From the NCBI RefSeq assembly GCF_023101765.2, contig NC_064214.1:3292001-3356000 (forward strand): 64,000 nt of DNA. Reading direction: 5' to 3'. The position numbers were made by a program, and so were the translations under genes. Below the pieces are notes generated by a model. That model saw nothing but the letters and a program-made list of their open reading frames with translations. It made no database searches and was not told the origin of the DNA. Of this stretch, positions 24,101 to 35,700 are shown piece by piece; position 1 is the stretch's first letter, and every line of letters starts with the position of its first letter. Source of the DNA: Spodoptera frugiperda. Lineage: Eukaryota > Arthropoda > Insecta > Lepidoptera > Noctuidae.

Positions 24101-27100
24101 GGTGAAAACTGATGAGGAAATTAAGAGCAGTCTTTTGGCTGACTGGGACGATGGAGACGAAGAATCTAATGATGAATCCACTACTGTTATGGCTGAGTCA
24201 CCTGAAGTGCCAGAAGCCACAGAATCACCAGCAGTGCCAACTTCGGCGGAACTATCCAGTGTACCGTTAATGCCTGAACTGTCATCACCTACTGAAAAGA
24301 AATTAAATAGTTCCCCTTCAAGTGACAAACCAGACCCTTCAAGTGATTCTAAATATGAGTTTTGCGAAGATGAAGATTGGCCACTGGAAGTGGATGGAGG
24401 TCGTAAAATACCCAGAGTCAAGAATCCGAAACGTAAGGAAGATTCAAAGAGCCTAAGTGTAGACGACGATGAAATGGCCAGAGAAGTAGCAGAATTACTC
24501 AATAAGACTACTGTTCCCGAATTACCGTCGGCTCCCGAACCCTTAAAAGTCGAGGAAAATTTTCCTGAGCCTTCCATCGTAAAATCTCCCGACAAACAAG
24601 AAAGTTCGCCTGAAAAAGCTGAAAAGCCGCCTGTTGAAACACCTCCGACTAAAGCAATTTTTAAGACGAAAACATTTTTTCGAAGTAGACATTCTAGAAG
24701 CCAAGATGCAATTGGAAAATATGTCGCAGAACAATTAAATGCAGTTGAAAGAATGGATATATCTGAAAATGATATTAATGGTGCAGAAGTTGTTTCTTCG
24801 CCTGAGGCTAGAGAATCTCCTCCAATTGAGCATGTGAAAGTTGCTCGTTTAGCGCCCAAAATTCAACTTAAGAAAATGAAAGCTGAACTTCGCGAAAAAG
24901 AAAAAGGTAATTTCGAGAATTTCGGAGACATTTCAGATTTTAGACAATTCACCGACATGGGCTGTTCCTAGTAAAGTCAGCCCACAATCTATTAAATCAC
25001 CTACTCTGACAGAAAAAGGAAATAGACAACTACATGATGTTCTATATCCTACACAGGAAATAAAACCTGTTAATATGGATATACCTGAACCTGTTAAAAG
25101 TTCTATAAACCGAACAGATTTCACAGATAATATTACACACAGACCTGAAACTACAGGATTCACAAATACTATTAAACCAGAAGATGATAATGATGATAGG
25201 ATAAGCAAATTCGAAAATGTTGAAGAAGCTATACTGGACCAGGCTTCAAATAAAGTTGAAATACAAACCACAAGTTACGCTGAAGACTATGGAGATGACA
25301 GAGTTGAAACAGGGTCAATCAATGAAGAGACAAGAATTGTAATTGAAATGGAACCAGAGCCAGATAAAGATCACACTGATGAAGTAGCACTTGACAAATC
25401 CCACGATACAGACATGGTCATGAAATCTGAAAATATAGAAGTAACAGTGACAGAAGAAGAAGTACTTGATGAAATGGCGGGTGAAGATGACAATTTGAAA
25501 GAGGTTAAAGACAATAACTTGGATCAAGGGCTTATTGAAGAAGTAACAACTTCTGTGCCCGAGGTTAAGTTCCCTGTGAGAAGTGATCAAAAATCTTACC
25601 AACCATATATGAATGAATCTACAGCGTCAGCAGTAGACGCTTTATTGAGCGTATCTAGAGAAGCCGACAGAGTGACGAGGGTTATCAGCGATGATCCGCC
25701 AGAAGATCTGTTTGAAGATGATAATAAGGACAACAGTGGAACTAACCAAGAACACAGTTTCAATGAAGGTCTTTTAGATAACAGTGATAGTGTCGTAAAG
25801 TACGAGGAGCCAGTGGAATTGATTCCAGATGATCATAGCAAGGTGTTAAATAATGACTTCAAAACAAATGAAGATAATTCTGTAGGCACAGAAGATAATA
25901 TTGATTTACCAGAGGGAAGTAATGTAGCATCTCTTAACGATATCGATGACCAAACAAAGACAGAAATGAATGTTGATGTTACTGACAGTGCGGGCAATAT
26001 TGTGGAAAGTATTCCATCTGAATCTGACCTACAAATAGCTGAAACTCTAATTAATTTACCATCCATTCAAAGCAAAACAACTAGCAGTATAAAGCCAGAT
26101 AAACCAATTCCCGATGAGATCATGCAGGAAGATATTGTTCCTGAGGAAATGGTTGTGGAAGACAAACCTATCGAATCTATTGTAGAACCTGAATCAATAC
26201 TTCATCAACAGAAATCTCTATTAATTTCTAACAACGAAAATATTATGCGTTTTGAAACAGAACAAGAGAAAAGTGAAAACTTAAACGCTGCTCAATCACT
26301 GGTCCAAATGTCAGAAACAATTGACCACAAAATTAATATGGATCATAACTTATCTACTAGTGTAAACAATAATAAGGAAATTTCCGAAAAGGGTGTTTTC
26401 AGTGTAAAACAAAATAATGGCTTGGATGGCATGCACAACACTGTAGAGCAAAAATTAACTCTCAAATCTAAAGATAGCAACATTGAAAACACCAATGGTA
26501 AAAGTACTAAAATAGAAACTTCATCTTCAAGGTTATTAAAAATTCTAGAAGAGCCGAGTGCGAAGTTTAGTACCAATAAACCTATGCCTACCAAGACCAT
26601 CATTACAGGGAAAGAGAAAATATTGAACTTTGACGTAGCAAAAACGTCTTTCAAAAGTAAAACTGATTCACCTAAACAGAAAATAATTATTCGAAGGACG
26701 ACTCCAAGCAAAAACCTAATAAACAATATGTCTGAAATAACAACACCAGACAAAATTATTCTGTCACGTAGTAACAACGCAGCGCCGGACGGTTCTGTAC
26801 AAACATATACCATTCAGACGTCAGAGCCGCCAGCCGACGCTAACACAATTATAATACAACAAAAGATTAGGAAAATTGCAAAACCACCTGCAAAGATACA
26901 AAAGATTAAACCAGCAAACTCACTGATACCCACTCTAAATGAAACGTCAAAAATAATCAACGATGCAGCCCCTGACGATGCTATGTTTGATATTAACTCA
27001 ATGCCTATTGTATTATCTGAAGATCTACTAACTCCCGAAAGTATTGAGAAAATGCCCATCGTAATGTCTGACGGTAACATTATAACTCACACACCGAATC

Positions 27101-29382
27101 CGCCAAAACTTGTGAAGACAAAACAAGCTATAGAAAGTGAAAAAATTGGCATAAGTGCAACCTCTAATAAATCTGAAATGAAAACTCTATTAATGAATCC
27201 TGTCAGTGATGGTAATAAAATTAGCACCCCGAATATTCTATCAAAATCTTCAAAATTACGAGGGGCAAAACCTATGTTAGTAATTGATAAGACTACAGGT
27301 AAACAGAAAATTATAATGACGAAAGGTGAGACTAGTATCAAAGAAGTCAAACAAGCACCAACCCTAATACAGTCAGTTCAGCAGAATACTGGCAAGGCCG
27401 AGAAATTCATAATTTTACCTACTCCAAACTCACCACGCCCTGGCAGGACACAAAAGATTGTAATAGATCCTCAAACAGGCAAAGCTCATGTGCTTGTAGC
27501 AAAGGGATCCGAACCTCAAATAACTGCTACGGACAATAAACCGGTTTCGGCGAAATTAATTCCGTCTTCGACCGACAATAGCAGTCCTGGAAATACCGTA
27601 ATGATCATAACTAACGCTCAAGGTGCGCAGTCTAGAATAGTCCTCACTCCAGAACACGAGAAGATGCTATTTCCAAAGAAACAACAATCTAATGTATCTC
27701 AATTGAAAACTATAACTCATAGGATCTCAACCAATCCAGGTGTTGTTACTCAAAAATCCTTAGTTACATCATTAACATCGACAAAAACTCAAAATGTCGC
27801 ACCTGCAAAGACTCAGACCAGGATTGTGCCGAAACAAAAAAGTGCAATAATTACATCAAAAGGCCAATTGATTGTCGGTGGGAGAGTCGCCACTACTACG
27901 CAAAATATAGCGCCCATGCCGGAAATTAGACCTGTACCCAAGCGAATAATCGCATCAGAACCCAAAAAACTAGTTCAAACAATTCAGAAGTCATCTTCAG
28001 AACCATTAATATTCTTACAACAAAAATCTGGTGCAGTCATGCAACTTACAGCAGCACAATTCGAACATTTGCAAAGGACTGGGCAAATTGTACAGAAAAC
28101 TACTACACCTATACAGGATAATAAAGTTCTTGTACAAAAAACGATAACTATTTCGCCGAATGAGACAGGAGCGCCTACAGTACACAAACAGAGAGTACGT
28201 AAGACGATATCCGAATCACCAACGCCAGCTAAGAAAATGAAACAACAAGAAATAGCTATAGCACCTGCACCCGCGCCTTTGTCTTCGATTCCTCCTGCCT
28301 TGACTCCTCTGAGCAACAATGCACCTAATGTGCCATCTGTATCTAACACAGTATCCATTGGTACTACGAATACTTATTCTGATTTTGATAACTTCGAAGA
28401 ACTTTTACCGTCGACTGCCATCGTCCGACAACAACAGCCAGAGCCAGTTAGCACTGTGACTCAGCCAGAACCACCCGCCGCCGCCCCGCCTGCTGGCCTA
28501 GGCGACAGTCAACTGCTGGCAGTACCAGGGGAACACTTTGGCGGCCCTGTAGGTTCATTCTATCTTTGCATTGAAGAGAATGGCACTTTGACTCCTGTTG
28601 ACAATCGACCTCTAGTCCTAGATAATAATCAACTAGTTCCTATGCATGCAGAACCCTTACCCGTATTATCAACACAACCCGAGCGTAGAGACATTCTTGA
28701 GGCGGCTTTAGCTAATAGTGATGTTTTTCATGCGGATACAACAAGAGACGAGGCCCCAGATTTCCGTGATTTGAATGCAAATGTATCAGTTCATTGTCGT
28801 GTATCTGAGACTAGTACGACATTAAATCAGCCCATTATGACTCCTGTTGAGGTACCTACTAAAGTAGACAGTGAACCTGCCATTCCTTCCAATTTAGAGG
28901 ATGGTCTCGCAGTAATCGGTGTCACCCCTCCGACAGTGCCGACTTCACTAGAATTACCTATTACTGTGACAGACCCTAGGATAGCACCTGCAAAAACGAC
29001 AGATCCTCTGAGCAACAATAACTATGGGTCTGGAGTATCTTTGCTACCGTCACCTAATACGGAAATGACTTATGTAACCACAGAGGAAACAGATGTGCCA
29101 ATGGGTGGCCCTATTTCAATGCCATTGCTAACGGAAGAAGAATCTGTCGGGAAATCCATGCCAATATTGACAGACGACATAGCAGAGAGAACTGTTTCTT
29201 CAGTAGACTCAGCAGTTGGATCTCCATCCTCCATTGATGTCCGGGAGTCGGAAACTGAAGATGGTGGTCAGTGGACTCGCCGGCTGCTTACTCCTGGCTC
29301 GGACATTTCAGAAGCGTCAGCTGAGATCCCCTTGCAGCCGGCCATACAATTGTCGGTTAGTGAACTGTCTCGCCACAGTTAA
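21126..29382 (+). CDS. PWWP-domain chromatin protein, copy 1 (complete but frameshifted)
   Basis: The exons are 21126-21298, 22965-23041, 23125-23307, 23396-23454 and 23544-29382, with phases that join cleanly. Allowing for one extra base the product is about 2,109 aa. The N-terminus contains DGEVVWVKLGSCWWPGEVV (residues 11-29), a PWWP domain that probably runs to about residue 110; such domains read methylated histone/DNA surfaces in chromatin. A lone C2H2-like finger (SCHACPF...L..H...H) is near residues 255-278, after an acidic Ser/Thr-rich stretch. The rest is disordered: an acidic middle with many Glu/Asp, then a Lys/Ile/Pro/Thr-rich region, then a Pro/Ala-rich part with a short ordered segment SFYLCIEENGTLTPVDN. 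The giant exon is broken by one extra G in the GGG at 24959-24961, giving DMGCS-stop. The duplicate lacks this extra base, so it is probably an assembly or sequencing error. I cannot name the orthologue. Confidence 0.85.
21299..22964. other. PWWP gene intron 1
   Basis: A 1.67-kb intron with GTAAGT donor and TTTCCAG acceptor. Only the last 411 bp (from 22554) are present in the duplicate block. A moth repeat fragment lies at 22820-22856. No other feature is seen. Confidence 0.7.
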
Positions 29383-31311
29383 GAGGGATGCCTTCGTCTT
29401 TTCTCTTTCGTAAATAATATTTCTCAAATCTCCACGAAACTATGATTAAGTAATGTAAATGTGTTGTGTCAATACAATCTAAAACTCTTGTATGCTTAAT
29501 TAACTACATTTTTTTATTTGCATTGATACATGTGCACGCTGAAGTCGGCAAACCTAATTAGCTACATTAATGTATTGAAGATCTTTTTGCTTGAAAGAAT
29601 GTGAAGTTTTAAAATACATTATACTTAATGTTGACAATTGAAGTACATTCAGCAGTTAATATATTTGAATACAATGAAATTGTAATGCATTCTGTATTAG
29701 ATTTGAGAAATGTTATAGCACAAACGGAGGAGAAGGGATGATTGCGATACCTCGCGACCAGTCGAACATAACATCACTTATTGTCATTGATGTTCTTAGA
29801 ATTTTATTTATTTGTGCCTATTTCATAACTTGTCATGTTACTAGTGCAATAGATTATTATTTAAACTTGTTTCATTGTTCGATCTTGGCGTTTTAAATCT
29901 ATATTTTATGTAATAGGAATATTTTTATCTGTTGTGGAACATTTTGAACGAGTATAATATAAATGGTGCCGCTATTATCTGAGAATGATTGTGAGCGTTC
30001 GAAACGCATACAGAGACATGATTGTGTAAATATCTAGTTATAGAAAGCAAAATTGAAGAAACAAACTGTTTGGGCTGGACTTGTCATATAAAACAATTAA
30101 GTATAATGCAATACTGCATACAATATTTAGGTTAAGGATTTACGATTGTAAATTTAAATTGAATTATGATATTTGTTGGATCGTATGTGTAATATATAAA
30201 AAAGTAGTTATATATTATTTTTGTAACGTCTAGCGAGGTTGGAGTACGTGTAACGCTGTCGCAGACCTGTACATGGAAGTGCTGTTAAGTTATCGTGAAT
30301 TATGTTCACCAGTGGACAAGTAATGTTGAAGTATAAGAGAGATTTGTGAATGCGGCCGTCGACCGTCAGTTAAACAGGATACATTTCTTATATCAATAAT
30401 GTAGGGTTAATATTAAGTACAATATTGTTGAAGTAATTTTTAAACATAATGTCAAAAGCACTTATTGGTTTGTTTGAGTGATCTATGTAAAATCTAGATC
30501 AGACTATACAATGGAGTCTTTAGTAATAACTTCTGTGTAGTTTTATTAAATAAATTTTAATCAACAGCTTGTTGTTATTTTGTCATTATTGGAGGCGCCC
30601 ATGAAATAAAACAGCACAGAATAACTTTGATGATTTACTCATTCCTTTTTCAGGTGACACTTACTTATTAAAATAAAACTAAGGCACTGAAATGAATTTA
30701 GGAAAATATATTGCATTGTAATCAATAAGGTGTTTCATGGTTACGAAAAAATGCACTTATATACAATGCAGTTTGGATACAAACTTTATTATATCACAAC
30801 TCGTGTTTTATAATTTTACTACGTACTACACAACTACAAACTACGATAACAATGGTAATTTATAAATTCGTAATATTAAAATAGTTGCAATAATTACAAC
30901 ATGGTAATGAAATGAATCTTAGCCTATAATACTTTATCCAATAAAAGATCTGATGCAAAACTTTAGTCTGTTTTAACAATTTCAAACAAATATATAACGT
31001 AATAAGTTATAACAACCTACAACAGTCAATTGCTTTATTTACTAGGAATATGTATCGTTCGTACTTTCATTTAGTTCATAAATAAACTCTTTAAGTTAAT
31101 ATAAAACTATTGTACAAATATGTAAAAAACTAGTTACATCAATGATCTTTCGATGAGATTATCTTAACATTATGTTATATATCACATGGCAGGCCAAAGT
31201 TACTCAAACAAAATGCCATTTGAGTCTTCTTAGAGATTGACATTACAAATAAAAGTTTGTACGGCAAGAAAAAGTCGAGTGTGGTGGCATTCTGTATGAG
31301 CGGTGGCGATG
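29383..31311. other. convergent 3' UTRs of PWWP and transporter genes, copy 1
   Basis: The PWWP stop is at 29380-29382. Candidate poly(A) signals for it are AATAAA at 30549-30554 and 30605-30610. For the minus-strand transporter, TTTATT at 30785-30790 (AATAAA on the minus strand) is a plausible end. If so, the two transcripts end within about 200 bp of each other. The region is well conserved between the two block copies, more than the introns, which fits transcribed UTR. Confidence 0.55.
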
Positions 31312-32193
31312 TTAGGAGAGGGCCTGCCGCGTGGTGTTGGGCAGGAAGAGGCACATGAGGCCGCCGCTGGCCAGCAGCACGGCCACGATGAACGTGGGCG
31401 CCGGGCAGTACGTGTCCAGCAGCGCCGCGATCACCACGTTGCCGATGATGCCGCCCAACCGGGCCGCCACCATCGACACCGCTACACCGGTAGCACTGTA
31501 AACAAAATACTTATTAATGCATGCTATTATCGTAATTTTGTAAACACCGTTTACTCTGAAGGCTATCGATTTTACAACGGTCACTAGATAGCGCTGATGT
31601 AGAGTGAGGTCTCGTATATTCAATCACTTCTAGTACTAGCGCCTCTAGCGGCGAATTTAGGATTCAACGTTGTAAATAATCTTACCGCAAGTTAGTAGGG
31701 AAGACTTCTGTGATGAGACAGTCGAGTGACGCGTTACCGCAGGATATCACCGAACTGAAGATGGCGCTAACGATTAAGTTGTTTGTCTTATTGTACACGA
31801 AGTACATAGCGGCTGAACACAACCCAGCTGAGAATGTTGCGAACACTGGAATGATAGAAAAAAGGAGTTAGGCATGTCATTACATAGGATAGAAGAAATT
31901 ACAAAAAATATCTATTTAAAATGTGCTTACCAAGGAAGAACTTCCTTCCGAGTCTGTCCATACCAAGTACGGCAAATATGTTAGATGGAATAGCAGCAGC
32001 TACAGTGATCAGCGAATCCATGAATACATCAGAATTTATGTGAGCGTCGCACTGTGCTGCCGTCGAATGTGTTCCGAATTGTGTGACGTACTCAGTCACC
32101 ATGCAAATGTCAGCCTCCGCGTTGTCGTGCGTCCGGGACCATTCGTCGAAACGGTTGAACATCTCTGGGAACCACATCATGAGGCCGTAGTAC
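31312..32193 (-). CDS. SV2-like MFS transporter, copy 1: last three exons only (cut by gap)
   Basis: The exons are 32193-31931, 31845-31686 and 31495-31312 (minus strand), the last 202 codons of the transporter described in full at 41164-50283. They cover the large loop after YYGLMMWFPEMF, the LGMDRLGRKFF motif and the final helices, ending NTTRQALS-stop. The protein-coding sequence is identical or nearly so to copy 2. The upstream exons do not occur before the N gap at 32286. This is best read as the truncated second haplotype of the same gene, not an independent or decayed gene. Confidence 0.85.
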
Positions 32194-32285
32194 CTGCAGA
32201 AAAAAAATATGTTAGGCTAGGGGTAGTAAAGAGGAGTAGGTACACCAAGTATCTATAATACCCGGGCAAAAATTGGCTTGGTATG

Positions 32286-32384
32286 NNNNNNNNNNNNNNN
32301 NNNNNNNNNNNNNNNNNNNNNNNNNNNNNNNNNNNNNNNNNNNNNNNNNNNNNNNNNNNNNNNNNNNNNNNNNNNNNNNNNNNN
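32286..32384. other. assembly gap (99 Ns)
   Basis: A run of 99 N bases. It lies exactly between the two copies of the duplicated block, so it is a scaffold join and its length is probably nominal. Confidence 0.98.
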
Positions 32385-32799
32385 CTAGATATCATCTGAG
32401 TTATAAAATACAAAATTTTGGTTAGGAGAACAAGTCTAATTAGAATCATGTTCAACACGGTTATGTTGACAGTACTTTGGGTATGGTAACCTGATGGTTT
32501 GACTCAATAGTTCTTCACTATTTTTGCTACTTGCTTGTCCTTAACAATTCTACATAGTATAGCATAAATAGTATAATATAAGAAGAACCTGCTGAATTGA
32601 AAAGTCGGTAAGAAAAAGGCTTGTTGTACTTACCAGTTCTGGTTTCAGCAGTGGCCACTTATAGGTCTTAAGGTTGTGGACGTTAATATTAAGTTTAATC
32701 AAGTCCAAATTATTAGGTTTCTTAATTCACCTGACTTGTTTATTTATGTAAATTAATATTTCTAAAATCTAAAATAATATTAAAATCTCTTGTTTCCAG

Positions 32800-35700
32800 T
32801 GAATATGTGAAAAATGCCAGTTCAATTTTCAAATATGAATGCAGTCGCAAAAATGAATTCATCAACAAAGGCCTGTGTAAGTACTTTTCATGTTTACAAA
32901 GATGATTTTTATTTATAACATATACTCTGAATACTAAAATATGTTTTATCATCTCCAGATATGTTTAGAACGAAACGCGGGCATATGGAGAAGTTTCCAG
33001 AAGACGTTATCCGGGCTGAGACCGCAGTTGGTGGTGATATAGAAATTCTAACAAGAGATGAGTTCCAAGAAAAGAAAAAAGAAAGCTATGCAGGCATATT
33101 TGGTGACCCTCAGAAGAAAACTCCGGGCTCTGGTAAGAAAGGTAAATTGCTGTCACAGATTTCATTATTGTATAATATTTGTCGATTAGTAGAATCCTTA
33201 TTATCATTTTTTATATTTTTTGTTTTCAGGCAGGGGTGGTCGAGGGAGATCTGCTGAACCATCTAGGATTTCAACACCTTTCAGAAAGGTATTTGTTTAA
33301 GTCACTATTAATAGTTTAAAACTTTAAATATTAGGTGATGACAATTGAAAATTATATTAATGTTGTTAATTATTGTTACAGGGTAAAGAAAAAGTCGATT
33401 ACAAAGTACACATACTAGTACAAGGCTCGAAACCAAGCTCTGATGATACACCCTCTACAGAAACTACTGAACCTATACCCTCTACTAGTGCTGAGCCAGT
33501 ATCAGATAATAAAGACGAAACACGACTGGGTAGTGAAGAACGCGAGGAAGAAGAAAAAGAGAAAGTAGAAGAACCAGTTCCATCATGTTCAACTCCCACT
33601 GCTTCTACATCAGCTGCACCAAGCACACCAAGTGTATCAAGCTCTGGGATATACTCCTGCCACGCATGTCCGTTCACAACAGTACGTCTAAATGTCTTAA
33701 TTTTACACAGTAAAACACACAGTGTTTCGTTTACACCTTACACACCATCACCAGTAAGAAAAAAACTACCTGTAAAATCATCGAGCAAATCAACTCCAGA
33801 AATAAGCAAAACACCAAAGGCTCGTAAACCACGAAAAGAAAAAACTGTTAAAGAACCTAAAAAGTCACCACCAAGTACTACTAAAAAACGAACGGCAGAT
33901 GTCGAAACGAATAATGTTGAAAGTGTTGAAACTAAAAAGGTGAAAACTGATGAGGAAATTAAGAGCAGTCTTTTGGCTGACTGGGACGATGGAGACGAAG
34001 AATCTAATGATGAATCCACTACTGTTATGGCTGAGTCACCTGAAGTGCCAGAAGCCACAGAATCACCAGCAGTGCCAACTTCGGCGGAACTATCCAGTGT
34101 ACCGTTAATGCCTGAACTGTCATCACCTACTGAAAAGAAATTAAATAGTTCCCCTTCAAGTGACAAACCAGACCCTTCAAGTGATTCTAAATATGAGTTT
34201 TGCGAAGATGAAGATTGGCCACTGGAAGTGGATGGAGGTCGTAAAATACCCAGAGTCAAGAATCCGAAACGTAAGGAAGATTCAAAGAGCCTAAGTGTAG
34301 ACGACGATGAAATGGCCAGAGAAGTAGCAGAATTACTCAATAAGACTACTGTTCCCGAATTACCGTCGGCCCCGAACCCTTAAAGGTCGAGGAAAATTTT
34401 CCTGAGCCTTCCATCGTAAAATCTCCCGACAAACAAGAAAGTTCGCCTGAAAAAGCTGAAAAGCCGCCTGTTGAAACACCTCCGACTAAAGCAATTTTTA
34501 AGACGAAAACATTTTTTCGAAGTAGACATTCTAGAAGCCAAGATGCAATTGGAAAATATGTCGCAGAACAATTAAATGCAGTTGAAAGAATGGATATATC
34601 TGAAAATGATATTAATGGTGCAGAAGTTGTTTCTTCGCCTGAGGCTAGAGAATCTCCTCCAATTGAGCATGTGAAAGTTGCTCGTTTAGCGCCCAAAATT
34701 CAACTTAAGAAAATGAAAGCTGAACTTCGCGAAAAAGAAAAAGGTAATTTCGAGAATTTCGGAGACATTTCAGATTTTAGACAATTCACCGACATGGCTG
34801 TTCCTAGTAAAGTCAGCCCACAATCTATTAAATCACCTACTCTGACAGAAAAAGGAAATAGACAACTACATGATGTTCTATATCCTACACAGGAAATAAA
34901 ACCTGTTAATATGGATATACCTGAACCTGTTAAAAGTTCTATAAACCGAACAGATTTCACAGATAATATTACACACAGGCCTGAAACTACAGGATTCACA
35001 AATACTATTAAACCAGAAGATAATGATGATGATAGGGTAAGCAAATTCGAAAATGTTGAAGAAACTATACTGGATCAGGCTTCAAATAAAGTTGAAATAC
35101 AAACCACAAGTTACGCTGAAGACTATGGAGATGACAGAGTTGAAACAGGGTCAATCAACGAAGAGACAAGAATTGTAATTGAAATGGAACCAGAACCAGA
35201 TAAAGATCACATTGATGAAGTAGCACTTGACAAATCCCACGATACAGATATGGTCATGAAATCTGAAAATATAGAAGTAACAGTGACAGAAGAAGAAGTA
35301 CTTGATGAAATGGCGGGTGAAGTTGATGAAGACAATTTGAAAGAGGTTAAAGACAATAACTTGGATCAAGGGCTTATTGAAGAAGTAACAACTTCTGTGC
35401 CCGAGGTTAAGTTCCCTGTGAGAAGTGATCAAAAATCTTACCAGCCATATATGAATGAATCTACAGCGTCAGCAGTAGACGCTTTATTGAGCGTATCTAG
35501 AGAAGCCGACAGAGTGACGAGGGTTATCAGCGATGATCCGCCAGAAGATCTGTTTGAAGATGATAATAAGGACAACAGTGGATCTAACCAAGAGCACAGT
35601 TTCAATGAAGGTCTTTTAGATAACAGTGATAGTGTCGTAAAGTACGAGGAGCCAGTGGAATTGATTCCAGATGATCATAGCAAGGTGTTAAATAATGACT

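Larger units (their letters stand above)
22554..32285. repeat. duplicated 9.7-kb block, copy 1 (left of gap)
   Basis: This segment of 9,732 bp corresponds base for base, with SNPs and small indels, to 32385-42125 (9,741 bp). It starts inside PWWP intron 1 (at CTAGATATCATCTGAG) and ends at GGCTTGGTATG, just before the next transporter exon. Coding parts are nearly identical and introns differ much more. The end of the block coincides with the N gap. Confidence 0.95.

Noticed and set aside
23900..24859. Long minus-strand Ser-rich ORF of about 319 aa (and similar antisense ORFs through 29018 and in copy 2)
   Set aside because: They are shadows of the PWWP exon. The plus frame has the splice continuity and finger motif; the antisense frames are Ser/Leu/Val runs from complementary codons.
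31303..31587. Plus-strand ORF rich in Gly, His, Gln and Arg (and its twin at 41155-41385)
   Set aside because: It is the antisense shadow of the GC-rich last transporter exon, whose minus-strand frame has clear membrane-helix sequence and a matching splice site.
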